64,000 nucleotides of DNA from Gaiellasilicea sp037721555 (GTDB taxonomy: Bacteria > Actinomycetota > Thermoleophilia > Gaiellales > Gaiellaceae). Positions within the stretch are counted from its first letter, which is position 1; each line of letters opens with the position of its first letter. This document shows positions 56,055-64,000 of this stretch, one piece after another. The stretch is taken from assembly GCA_037721555.1 (NCBI GenBank), contig JBBJOI010000011.1, forward strand, positions 31,895 through 95,894, written 5' to 3'. Position numbers and translations under genes: made by a program. Below the pieces are notes generated by a model. It was not told where the DNA came from and made no database searches. It saw only the letters and a list, made by a program, of their open reading frames with translations.

Positions 56055-56780
56055 ATGCCTCCCGACTTCCTCAACAGCCGCGAGGACGCGATCCTTCTTT
56101 GGACGATTGTCATCCTCGGCTTCGTCTTCTACAAGGACTTCCGAGGTATCGGCGGGTCGTTCCTCGCCGTCTTCCGGTCGCTGATGTCCCCGAAGCTTCT
56201 ACTGCTGTTCGGATCGGCGCTCCTTTACTCCGCCGTCGTCGTCTACGGGGCGAGCGAACTCGGGCTGTGGCATACGAGCGCGCTCACGGCGACGATCTAC
56301 TGGTTCCTCGGCACCGGTGTGGTCCTCGCCGGAGAGGCCGTTACGGACGGCGCGCGCGATGGGCGTGTCTTCCTGCGCCGAGTGCTGCGGCGCGTGGTCG
56401 CCGTGACGATCGTCGTCGAGTTCGTCGTCAACGTGTACGCGCTTCCGTTCGCGTTCGAAGTCGTGGGCGTGTTCCTCCTGCTCTCGTTCGTCGGAGTGCG
56501 GGTCGTCGCGCAGCGCGACTCCTCTACGCCCGCTCCTGTCCTGAGGTTCATCGACGTCGTGCTCGCGACGATCGGCGTCGTCTACCTCGGGTACTTCGTG
56601 ATCAGAGTGTTCGGCGACGTCCCCGGATTCCTGACGCGAGAGAACGCCGAGGACTTCCTCGTCGGCCCTGCGCTGACGCTCGCGCTGATCCCGTTCCTGT
56701 TCGCAGCCGCCTGGTGGTCTCGCCGCGAGGACGAGCGCCTACATAAGCGCCTCCGGGCACGTTTCGACTCTCCGGGCTAA
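56055..56780 (+). CDS. Polytopic membrane protein, 241 aa
   Basis: An intact frame with about six hydrophobic helices (AILLWTIVILGFVFY; LLLLFGSALLYSAVVVYG; TIYWFLGTGVVLAGEAV; VAVTIVVEFVVNVYALPFAF; VVGVFLLLSFVGVRVV; IGVVYLGYFVIRVFG; LTLALIPFLFAAAWW). Charged cytoplasmic loops include RRVLRRV and a C-terminal REDERLHKRLRARF. No transporter signature was recognised; defence-island membrane effectors look similar, but this is not evidence of that role. Confidence 0.75.
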   Translation: MPPDFLNSREDAILLWTIVILGFVFYKDFRGIGGSFLAVFRSLMSPKLLLLFGSALLYSAVVVYGASELGLWHTSALTATIYWFLGTGVVLAGEAVTDGARDGRVFLRRVLRRVVAVTIVVEFVVNVYALPFAFEVVGVFLLLSFVGVRVVAQRDSSTPAPVLRFIDVVLATIGVVYLGYFVIRVFGDVPGFLTRENAEDFLVGPALTLALIPFLFAAAWWSRREDERLHKRLRARFDSPG

Positions 56781-56795
56781 GGACGCCCGGGCCAC

Positions 56796-57380
56796 TCACC
56801 ACCAGCCGACCTGTCGCCCTGCGATTGCGACGCCGACGACCTCAACGGCGAGGGCGAGCAGTCGTAGCGGCAGTCCGAAAGGTGAAGCGTTGATCTCGTT
56901 GGCCGGTCTCCCCAACAGCAGACCCAGCAGGTACGCCGGGATCCCGAGCAGCGCCCGTAGAGCCCGGTCGATCCAGAACAGCGGATTCCAGCGACGTCGC
57001 CTCGCCTCGCGTTCCGCGTGCTCCAAGTAGTTCAGCGTCTGCTCGACGATGTCGAGGACGCCCTGATACGGAGGGAGCCCGGGTGTGAAGATGCTGTCCG
57101 AGTACCCGTGCGGAGTTTCGTGCAGGAACGCCACGCTCGCGAGGCCCTTGATCAGCGGCCCACCCGAGTGCCGAAGATCCCAGCCGACGTTCGTCCCCGC
57201 TAACGACATCGCGCGCGCCGCGCCCGCGCTCGTTCGAGCCGCCTCGCGTCTGAGAACTGGCTCCGACGACGGATGTTGCCCTGCGAGCACCGTCGCATTC
57301 AGATACTTCGTGTACGCGTCGCGGAAGTCGCCCAGCGCCTCGATGTTCTGTCGGAGCCTTCTCACACTCACGCTCTCCAT
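56796..57380 (-). CDS. Hypothetical protein with C-terminal membrane helices, 194 aa
   Basis: ATG 57380 is chosen; the open frame further 5' holds the PIWI relic. Residues 1-110 are helical (MESVSVRRLRQNIEALGDFR, AYTKYLNATVLAGQ), the middle has HETPHGYSDSIFTPGLPP, and two membrane helices close it (ALRALLGIPAYLLGLLLG and LLALAVEVVGVAIAG). Convergent with the polytopic membrane gene. Unknown family. Confidence 0.65.
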   Translation of the reverse strand: MESVSVRRLRQNIEALGDFRDAYTKYLNATVLAGQHPSSEPVLRREAARTSAGAARAMSLAGTNVGWDLRHSGGPLIKGLASVAFLHETPHGYSDSIFTPGLPPYQGVLDIVEQTLNYLEHAEREARRRRWNPLFWIDRALRALLGIPAYLLGLLLGRPANEINASPFGLPLRLLALAVEVVGVAIAGRQVGWW

Positions 57381-57429
57381 ACCGGGAGTCTGCGCGCTGG
57401 TTCGGCTGGATCTGGTGAGCAGCCGTCGG

Positions 57430-57786
57430 GGGGCTTCTACGCCAGCCCCCCGAACCTCCCGGCACCCCCAACTTCGCGCCCGCCCGACGCGTCCGCGGGA
57501 CAGGCGGTGGGGCGCAAAGTTGGGGCACACGTGCGATCGCTGGCAAACGCGGACAGACCACGCCTCTTCCTGCCCTTTCCCGGGTTCGCGGCAGCTTTCA
57601 AGCCACGCCTGCGCCGCATCGTTTCCGTCCTGCTCACCGAGAAGGGCAACGTTCGATTGTCCGCGGCGCTGACTCTGTCTCGAGATCCGCGGGGGCCATA
57701 CTCGGCCACGCCAAACCGGGGGGGTCGATGTGCCGGGCACCACCAGCGAACTCCAGGGTCGGCTCGTCGAGAGCGTCGGCGATCAT
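57430..57786 (-). pseudogene. N-terminal relic of a short-Argonaute-like PIWI protein
   Basis: From ATG 57786 the frame reads IADALDEPTLEFAGGARHID, then after one shift RFGVAEYGPRGSRDRVSAAD, then after another NVALLGEQDGNDAAQAWLES and CREPGKGQ..., ending in VCPNFAP. 'EP.LEF..G.rHiDPR.Gi..yGP', 'i.vg..G......v..WL..C' and 'PNf.P' is, as I recall it, the opening of the PIWI part of short prokaryotic Argonautes. The catalytic-like half is absent. Its ATG overlaps the TGA of the upstream frame. The match is by memory of the family and needs a search. Confidence 0.4.
57466..57525. repeat. Long imperfect inverted repeat
   Basis: CCCCAACTTCGCGCCC (57466-57481) and GGGCGCAAAGTTGGGG (57510-57525) are complementary with one mismatch, around a 28-base GC-rich loop, inside the PIWI relic. 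It could be a terminator-like or structured-RNA hairpin, or a recombination scar. Confidence 0.6.
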
Positions 57787-58080
57787 GCGGCAAGCTCCTG
57801 CTGGCCGGGAAGCTCGTCAGCGCCACGCTCGCGGCCGCGCCAGAGCGCGTCGTCGATTCCGACCGGGACGCGAACGGTGCGGAGCGGGCCGAAGACTAGA
57901 GCGGCAGCTCTTGCCGCAGTAGCGACGGCGGCCGAGTCAGCAGGAACTCCCACAAGCGCAGCTGACCGATCACGGCGAAGTTCTTTTCGAGCCGCTTGAT
58001 CCCGGCCAGATAGTCGTCGCCTCGGTAGTTCGGTCGTTCGCCGTCGTGAGTGAACAGATACTCCGGCTCGACGCGCCCGG
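57787..58080 (-). pseudogene. C-terminal relic of an unknown gene upstream of the PIWI relic
   Basis: The minus strand reads VEPEYLFTHDGERPNYRGDD, YLAGIKRLEKNFAVIGQLRL and WEFLLTRPPSLLRQELPL to a TAG at 57896, clearly coding. Between there and 57783 a second frame gives RTVRVPVGIDDALWRGRERG, whose stop overlaps the PIWI-like ATG. Upstream parts are not readable. Partner proteins of short Argonautes usually lie here, but I cannot name this one. Confidence 0.4.
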
Positions 58081-58312
58081 CCCGTTAGAGAGCTGCGGAA
58101 CGTTTCTAACTCTGATCGCGGATTACGCCTGTCTCGCCGGGCCGCGTTCGGCCGACCCGATCGAGCTGGTCGTCCACGGCCGTCTATGCCGCCAGGTGCG
58201 CCGACCGCGAGTTCGGCGAATTCTTCGGTACGGCGGGCAGCAGCTAGCCGCCGGTCGCGGGATGGTGCGTACCCATCGCGCCGTGACCGAGGCACCTCGC
58301 ATATCCGGGGGC
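58081..58312. other. Degenerate stretch
   Basis: No readable gene; short frames on both strands only. Confidence 0.3.
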
Positions 58313-59809
58313 TTACTTGCGGCCGAAGCGCCAGCGCGGTCGTCGTGTCTGGCGCTCGACTTCTGCGGCGGCAATCGATGAGAGGCCTTCAATTGCCTTG
58401 TCGATCGCGGCGTCACTGACGTGCGTGCGGGGAGGGCGGAAACCGCCGCTTCCTCGGCGGGTCATGCGTATCTGTCCGTAGGGAGTTCCGGCTACGGCGA
58501 GGTGCTCTCCGAACCCCGACTCATCCTCGATCTCCGCGAGAACGAATTCGTCGTTGCCGCGCTGCCGGAATGCGAGGGCGACCTGTTCCTTTCCGTCCTC
58601 GACCTCCGGCTGAGGGCCACCTGCGTCTCCTCCGGGCGGATTGGTGATCTTTGTGAACGCGGCCGCGAATTTGCTGAACGGGTCGTCATCGGACAGCGTC
58701 AGGGCGATCGCTTGCTTCGAGGCGGAGATCTCGCTTGCGCGTGGCGCAAAGAGTGCGAGCCCGAGCAGAACCGCGCCCGCGACTAGGAGGGCAATTGGCA
58801 CGGTGGTGCCGTGTGTTGTCTTCTCCGAGAGCCGCTCGTCTTCATCAGCCTCAGACGCCGCCGGCGCGGCGGGGACCGTCGACCCACCAGCCGTCTCAGT
58901 CGACGATGTGTCGGTCGTCCTCGACGATGTGTCGGTCCTCGACGATGTGTCGGTACTGGACGATGTGTCCGTCGTCGGCGAGGTGTCAGTACTCGACGTA
59001 GTCGACGCGGGCGTCGTCGTGCCGCCAGTGTCCATAGTCGACGGGGGCGTCGTCGTGCCGCCCGTGTCGGTGTCGTCGGTCGCCTTGATCTCCGTCGCCG
59101 CTGCGCGCGCGGTTTCGGTGTCTTCGACGTTCGCGTAGGTGACAATGGCCGCGATGAACAGGACCGCTGCGGCAACGGCCGCTGTGCCTCGTAGCCATTT
59201 TTGGACAGTGCTCTCGGCGGCTTCCTCAGTCTCGTGCCGCTCGCGGATGTGATCCTGGATGAGCGTGAAACCGCCCGCTTGGGCGAGACGTGCCGCTGTA
59301 GAGCCATAGTCGGGGTTGGACGTGACCTCGTTCGGGTCAACATCAGCGATGCTGACCGCACTCCGGAGTCGCCGCAGTAACCGTTCGGGAGCCCAATCGC
59401 GCGCGGCGGCTCTCGTGGCTGCCGCTGCCGCGGCCTCTGCTTCGTCCGCATAGTCATCTGCCCGCCCTGCGTGACGCCAGGCTGAGGCGACTTAGGCTGT
59501 TGACTGAGCGACGGCCGCCGAGATCTGCGTCTCGTCGTTTGTGCCGACGATGGCGGCGAGGCGCTGCTGGGCCTCTCTTGCAATGTCTTGCGTACGTTTC
59601 GCAGCCCGTTCCGCCTCACGTGCTGCACCGACGGCCGCGCTAGCGGCCTCAGCCACACCGGGCTTCGTCCTTGCTTGCTCGAAGGTCTGGCTGGCGGATT
59701 CGAGGGCAGCTTGTGCCCGGCCCTCCGCAACTGTGGACGCTGTCACAGCATCAACGACCAGCCGGTTGACGAGCTCCAGTGCTGAAGCGGACGGGTCCGA
59801 CGACGCCAC
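58313..59809 (-). pseudogene. Coiled-coil, two-TM, Thr/Ser-rich protein with in-frame TAA
   Basis: From GTG 59809 (the frame is open up to 60034) a helical Ala-rich part reads ALESASQTFEQARTKPGVAE...AEAASAAVGAAREAERAAK, then ISAAVAQSTA and TAA at 59492. The same frame goes on without any start codon for 150 codons: VASAWRHAGRADDYADEAEA, VDPNEVTSNPDYGSTAARLA, a TM helix TAAVAAAVLFIAAIVTYA, a Thr/Ser/Asp-rich linker of short repeats, a second TM (TTVPIALLVAGAVLLGLALF) and a C-terminal domain ending RRPRWRFGRK. The lack of starts after the stop says it was one ~500-aa protein. Confidence 0.6.
58905..59068 (-). repeat. Coding tandem repeats in the Thr/Ser-rich linker
   Basis: Two repeat families: a 15-21-bp unit reading GACGATGTGTCGGTC on the plus strand, four to five copies (58905-58995, encoding TDTSS units), and a 42-bp unit present twice around 59010-59068 (encoding GGTTTPxST). 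Prone to length change by slippage. Confidence 0.7.
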
Positions 59810-60097
59810 GACGGTGCGAGCATACGACGTGGCTGGCCGCCGCGATAGTGATGAAGCCCGAAGAGTCAGCTGCCGGGACGCGGCAGCCAGCGTCACTAGC
59901 GTGCCGCCACGGCGTAGGTCGCCGTCGCGCTCCTTCACGCAACCCAAATCCTGTGTCTTTGAAGGTGCCGCTCGAGGCTGTGGCTTTCGAGTTGTCCGGA
60001 TTCGACGATCGATTGGCTGTCTTGGCTTTTTCAAGGCACATTGGGTGTATGAGCGATGGAAGAGGGCGAAACCGTTCGAGCGGAGCCGCAGCGCCGG

Positions 60098-60507
60098 TTA
60101 GACCTTCGTGAGCGGCGGCTTCTCCTCGAGCTTGACCTGCGTCTCGAGCGCAGCCGCAGCTTCGGGCGCGTCGCACTCGATCCAAGCAATCTGACAGCTT
60201 CTGATCCACGACGACACCCGCTCCGCATCCTCCGACGTGGGCATGTACCGGCGGGCCTTGATGTCGGCTGCGGATGCGATGCCGAACAACGACGCGGCGT
60301 TACGGCGAATCGCCGAGTTTGTCATGGAGACACCGGTGCGGAGATGGCATCGCCGAAGTCGCGAGCGCAGCGAGTCGCTTTGCCGACGTAGATCGCCTGG
60401 CCGTCGCGGTAGAACGCGTACACCCCGACGGTGGCCGGAATGTCCGCCGCGATGACCAACGCCACGACCCGACGTTCCGCTTCGTGCATTGTCTGCCACC
60501 CACGCAC
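60098..60507 (-). pseudogene. GIY-YIG nuclease-like gene, frameshifted
   Basis: MHEAERRVVALVIAADIPAT begins, then VGVYAFYRDGQAIYVGKA, the GIY-YIG core (G-V-Y ... I-Y-V-G-K). One frame later come SLRSRLRRCHLRTGVSMTNS, AIRRNAASLFGIASAADIKA and WIRSCQIAWIECDAPEAAAA with the closing Glu helix (LETQVKLEEKPPLTKV). The single shift at ~60362 is a 1-2-base change in GGCAAAGCGACTCG. All parts of the domain exist, so the loss is recent or a sequencing error. Confidence 0.65.
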
Positions 60508-60674
60508 GGCTTGACCGTAGCGCGCAAGAGCCGCGACGCCCTACGTCGCGACCTGTACCCTCGCGGACGGACGCCGTTTGATCGCGGCTCGACGCAGCGC
60601 CTAGGATCGAGCGATGCCAGTGCCACAGCCGGGTCGCTTGCGGATAGCCGGCGCACAACCGGGAAGCGGTGGCC

Positions 60675-61308
60675 GATGAAGGCCGATCCGCCTCAACCCA
60701 AGTGCGAGGATCATCGTGCATCGGATCCCTTCAGCGCCGTGAGCGACACCGCCCTCGTTCGCTCGAGGCTGTGCAACCCGACCGGTGTCTGCTGGCTGGC
60801 CGCTGTTCTCGGCGTCGGGCGGCTCCTATACGAGGTGGAACATCGACGCCTCCTGACCTACGACACCGGCGTGACGACAACATCGCCTGGAGCTACTCGC
60901 AGCACTTCAGGAATGGCATCGTCGAGGGCGTCGATAGCGGCTCCCTGAGGCACACCGGGAACCAGCACTTTGAAGCGCCTGTCTTGCATGGGGACGTGGT
61001 CGAACACCACCCCGACAACGGCCTCAAAGGAGCCGCTCCGGGCGCTGGAGCTAGTAGGCGTGCAGCCTCTGCTCGTTTTCTTCGTGACGTCGACCGGCGT
61101 TCGCGACTACCTGCTCGTCACGGGGGAGTTTGCCGACCACACGCGCGAGCTTCACCGCGTTGATCGCGACACGATCTCGCTCCCGGAGGCTGTGATTGAA
61201 GGCTACGACAACGATCTCGGCGTCTCCGCCGAACCGTTGGTAGATGCGTTCTGGCAGTCAGGCGAGTTTCCAGGGCGTCCGCCGACCACGCCCTATCGGC
61301 GCGGCTAG
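60675..61308 (+). pseudogene. Unknown gene in three frames
   Basis: Coding-like pieces follow each other in successive frames: KADPPQPKCEDHRASDPFSA...GVGRLLYEVEHRRLLTYDTG; then NIAWSYSQHFRNGIVEGVDS and GNQHFEAPVLHGDVVEHHPD; then VQPLLVFFVTSTGVRDYLLV and TISLPEAVIEGYDNDLGVSA to a TAG at 61306. Two indels would join them into one ~210-aa protein. Family unknown. Confidence 0.4.
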
Positions 61309-61536
61309 AGCGCGCGCGCCGCAGCACGTCGGCCAGATTATGCTCGCGGAGCAGTCGATCCTAGCTCCCTTCGCTGGGTGATGAACCGGACGCTAGACAG
61401 GGCGATGACACGCCGGAGGTCAAGTGACGAACGCCTCCGCCACCTTCGGTGGGATCCGGTGAGCTGTCACGATCCGGGGCAGGGTCAGCGCCGGCTTCGG
61501 ACGCTGACGGGGCTCGGCGTGCGTCCCGTTCTGATC

Positions 61537-61788
61537 GTTTGCTGCCCGGGCAGCACGATCGTATGCACACACGTGACAACAAAGCATGTCTTTTGCAGGG
61601 ACTTTTGTACGGGAGCGACGGGACTCGAACCCGCGACCTCCGGCGTGACAGGCCACTTCCAGGGATCGCTACATGAGCGACGATGGGCCGCGGATCCCCC
61701 ATTTCATGCGGTTTCTCGGCTTCGGGTCGTGTCGGGGCCGCATGGTTGAGCGAAGCGATTGCGGACGTTTGCTGCCCGTTTGCTGCCC
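61537..61788 (-). repeat. Composite attachment site 4 (type B arms)
   Basis: The core at 61610-61654 carries the same tRNA-Asp 3' fragment. To the right, GTTTGCTGCCC occurs twice back to back (61767-61788), starting 113 bp from the core, as in copy 3. A further GTTTGCTGCCC lies left of the core (61537-61547, 63 bp away). TTTTGCAGGG and TTTTGTAC left of the core are shared with the other copies. The element that begins here runs out of the window. Confidence 0.72.
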
Positions 61789-61840
61789 GGGGATGGCCTG
61801 GCAGAAGCGGCCTACCGCGAGGCGGGTCTCGCGCTCGCGG

Positions 61841-62609
61841 CTACGTTCGGTCGATGATCGCGACGTAGCTTGGGCCGACGCCCAGCATTCGCGATAGCCG
61901 CCAGCCGCTGTCGTCGAGCAACTCGATCAGTTCCGGCGGCGAGACCTGGAGCCAGTCGAGCCACGGCGTCGACAGATCGCGGTAGCGGATGCGCACGCGT
62001 AGTTGTCCGGGCATGCGCTTCCGCCGGCGGTTTCGGTCGAGGTAGCGCTGTTGAGCCGGATCGTCGACGTCGTGCGGGTCGAAGGTCTCGGCGACGATGC
62101 GGCCGCGAGACGTTGTGACGACGCAAGGCGAGTCAGGGTCCGGCGAGCTCGCGCGCGCGAGCCGAGCATCCCGAAGTTTTGACCGAGCAGGACGATCGCG
62201 TCGAACGGACCGAGCGACGCGTCGACGGCGTCGAGCGAAAGCAGGCGAGCGTCTCGGACGCCACGCTGTCGGCAAACCTCGATTGCGCCCGGCGACGAGT
62301 CGATCCCGACGACCTCGAGTCCGCCCTCCTGAAGGAGGAGGCAGACCCGCCCACCGCCACAACCGACGTCGAGAACACGCCCGCGTACGAACCGAATCGC
62401 TCGCCGCTCGTCCGGGTCGTCCCATTTCGGGACGGCGCGAGAAGATATCGCGCATCGAAGGCCATGACGAACCCGTCGTCGCGCTCGACGATCTCGAACG
62501 CGGGCTTTGCTGCGAGCGCATCGGAGAGCACGGCGCCCCACACGTCGTTTCCGCGGGCTGAGCCGCGGCGGGTTTGGCTGGCGGAACCGGGGTCGACCGC
62601 TCGCGTCAT
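61841..62609 (-). pseudogene. Class I SAM-dependent methyltransferase, two frameshifts
   Basis: From ATG 62609: GNDVWGAVLSDALAAKPAFE, then a shift near 62450, AVPKWDDPDERRAIRFVRGR, VLDVGCGGGRVCLLLQEGGL and EVVGIDSSPGAIEVCRQRGV (motif I and II of class I methyltransferases), DAIVLLGQNFGML. After a shift near 62140 comes SPCVVTTSRGRIVAETFDPH and a long tail ending SYVAIIDRT. With two one-base corrections it would be a normal ~250-aa enzyme. Confidence 0.65.
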
Positions 62610-62623
62610 GGTGGTCGCCGTGG

Positions 62624-63100
62624 CTAGAGCGACTTCTCCAGTCGGAATCCGGCGTCTGCAGTCTCGGCCGGCTTGAAGCCGTGGCGCTCGTAGAGGAGTC
62701 GATCGGGCTGGTTGAGGTTCTGATCCAGAGGCCTGCCCGAGTTGCTCCTCGCGCCCGCGCCCAGCCAGGATCGCCGAAAGGAGCCCTCCACCGATGCCGG
62801 TGCGGCGCCTCTCGGCGTGCACCCACATCCCGCCGATCTCGACCGTGTGTCCGTCTTCGGCCAGGAAGCCATCGAGAATGCCCACGAACCCGTTCTCCTC
62901 GACGGCGACGAACGTCGCCATCGTCTTCGCTGAAGCCGCTCGCTCCGCGCGCTCGCGCCAGAACGCTGGAGGAGCTGCCGCTTCGTCAGCAAGGTGAACC
63001 GCAGGTGCGGGGAGTAGGCAAGCGCGCTCAGGCGGGCGTGCCTGAGTTCGCCCTCTTCGTGCCGCCGAACGAGCCGAATCTTGATGTCACTGGCGTGCGT
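62624..63100 (-). pseudogene. GNAT acetyltransferase, frameshifted
   Basis: Pieces in order: IKIRLVRRHEEGELRHARLS, TMATFVAVEENGFVGILDGF, TVEIGGMWVHAERRRTGIGG followed by GLLSAILA (acetyl-CoA loop R-x-x-G-I-G), then in another frame NQPDRLLYERHGFKPAETAD. That is the GNAT layout up to the YE..GF end. At least two indels. Confidence 0.65.
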
Positions 63101-63159
63101 CACGGCTGGGATTCGTCTCGATCGACCACCGCTGCTGCCGAGTTTCGGAGCGGACCGCG

Positions 63160-63725
63160 TCACTTGTGCGATGAGGATGGCTCACGCAACTGCTGTCCCA
63201 GTTCGACGCCTCCGAGCCGGACTCGGTGGAGGAGCGGCATCGGAGGAGGCATCGCGTAAACGCTGAACGTGTCGAGAACGAACGAACCCGGAATCCCGAC
63301 CGAGATCAGGTCAGCCACGTCGTCGTCGGTGATGGGCGAGCGGTCGCGGAGCGTGCAGTGAGGCTGGTACGGAAACGGACACGGCCTGAAGCGGATCGGC
63401 GAGTTCGCGATCCGGGCGTGCAGCTCGTGGAACGGTCGCTCGTCGACCACGGTCAGGAAGAAGATGTCCGTCCCAGGGAAGCGATCAACATGCTCGAATG
63501 AGGTCTCGATCGGCGCTGTCTCAGCCGCGCTCGCGTCAAGGACCGAGAACACGTCTCGCTCCGACTGTCCGGGTTCGAACTCGCCGACGCCGTTCGAACC
63601 GGCGACCGTGATCTCGACCGGCAGCGAGGCACGGAACTCATCGCGGTGCCTGGCCGGATGGCCATGACCGCCGCTGCCTGCGGCTCCGGCACATCGAGCA
63701 CCGCGTAGGTGTTCGTCTCAAACAT
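63160..63725 (-). pseudogene. 2'-5' RNA ligase (LigT/2H)-like gene, frameshifted
   Basis: FETNTYAVLDVPEPQAAAVM, AIRPARHRDEFRASLPVEIT (after a one-base shift at ~63655), VAGSNGVGEFEPGQSERDVF, then the open frame to TGA 63160 with PCPFPYQPHCTLRD, the HxT(L) motif of the 2H phosphoesterase fold, and VADLISVGIPGSFVLDTFSV. The first HxT motif is not obvious. One shift separates two good halves. Confidence 0.6.
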
Positions 63726-63929
63726 GCTCCACGCGAGACAACGCTATCCCAGCCCGCTTGCTCCGCCCAGCTCGCGCAGCTGGCCGCCGAAGTGGGATCG
63801 AAAGGCGTAAGCGTGTGCTGGCTCCGATCGGCCGGCTCGCCGGAAGCGCTCCTGCTGCCGAGGCGGTCGACGCCAACGGACAACCCGTCGGCCTCTCTGA
63901 GCCTGGGTCCAGTTAGTGGGGAGCCGTAC

Positions 63930-63985
63930 GGCCGCGGGGGGGGGGGGGCGGGCCCACCCCCCCCCCCCCCCCCGCGGGGGGAAAC
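63930..63985. other. Poly-G/poly-C block at window end, probable artefact
   Basis: A run of about 13 G, then GCGGGCCCA, a run of about 17 C, then GCGGGGGG. No biological sequence type explains it well; it looks like a contig-end assembly or base-calling error. No gene is called in 63726-64000. Confidence 0.7.
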
Positions 63986-64000
63986 GCAAACCGGGGCGGG

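Noticed and set aside
38229..61654. CRISPR-like array
   Set aside because: Repeats are 2.9-14 kb apart with genes between them; no short regular spacers.

Overview
The window is 64 kb of GC-rich bacterial chromosome. Large secreted GH13 amylases, an LGFP-repeat protein, a LacI/MalEFGK starch locus and a small Lsr2-like basic protein point to a soil actinobacterium. I cannot place it more precisely (a Thermoleophilia-type lineage is only a guess). No rRNA, complete tRNA, integrase, transposase or CRISPR array was found.

Layout. 1-8.3 kb: the 3'-truncated gene of a very large LamG/LGFP protein that ends in a cysteine-peptidase-like region, a HAD phosphatase, several intact hypothetical genes and a YdeI/OmdA-like gene. 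8.9-24 kb: an accessory stretch mixing intact genes with wrecks. Intact are a HEPN-like RX4H protein (12.6-14.4 kb), an Xre/MbcA-RES toxin-antitoxin pair (15.6-16.9 kb) and a second RX4H protein (18.1-19.1 kb). Broken are RibD-like, ApeA-like, HNH-like, HExxH peptidase, KAP NTPase and PIN genes. 24.3-36.9 kb: an intact starch/maltodextrin locus. A LacI repressor and a CGTase-like amylase are read leftwards. malE-malF-malG-GH13-malK-GH13 are read rightwards from the same intergenic region, which holds two perfect CTTGCGCAAG-type palindromes. Six genes overlap or nearly touch, so this is one operon: extracellular amylases make dextrins, MalEFGK imports them and the internal GH13 enzyme hydrolyses them.

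37-64 kb: a tandem array of small genomic islands. Four direct copies of a ~45-nt 3' fragment of tRNA-Asp (38229, 44610, 47559, 61610) each carry direct-repeat 'arm' sites 113-117 bp to the right, and three carry arms 174-185 bp to the left. The copies delimit cassettes of 6.4, 2.9 and 14 kb with no recombinase gene inside. The cargo looks like defence and conflict genes: a NYN RNase, Mrr-like nucleases, a HEPN-like paralogue, an HTH protein, membrane proteins, and in the 14-kb cassette a compact operon of an SF1 helicase, a DarT-like ADP-ribosyltransferase and an ADP-ribosylglycohydrolase. That operon is the best candidate for an undescribed system. Relics of a PIWI-type protein, GIY-YIG nuclease, methyltransferase, GNAT and 2'-5' RNA ligase-like gene lie nearby.

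Genes broken by frameshifts or in-frame stops are concentrated in the accessory stretches, while the 12.5-kb starch locus is free of them. This argues for true gene decay rather than uniformly poor sequence. The last ~70 bases (poly-G/poly-C) do look like an assembly artefact. All calls were made by eye from motifs; no database search was possible.
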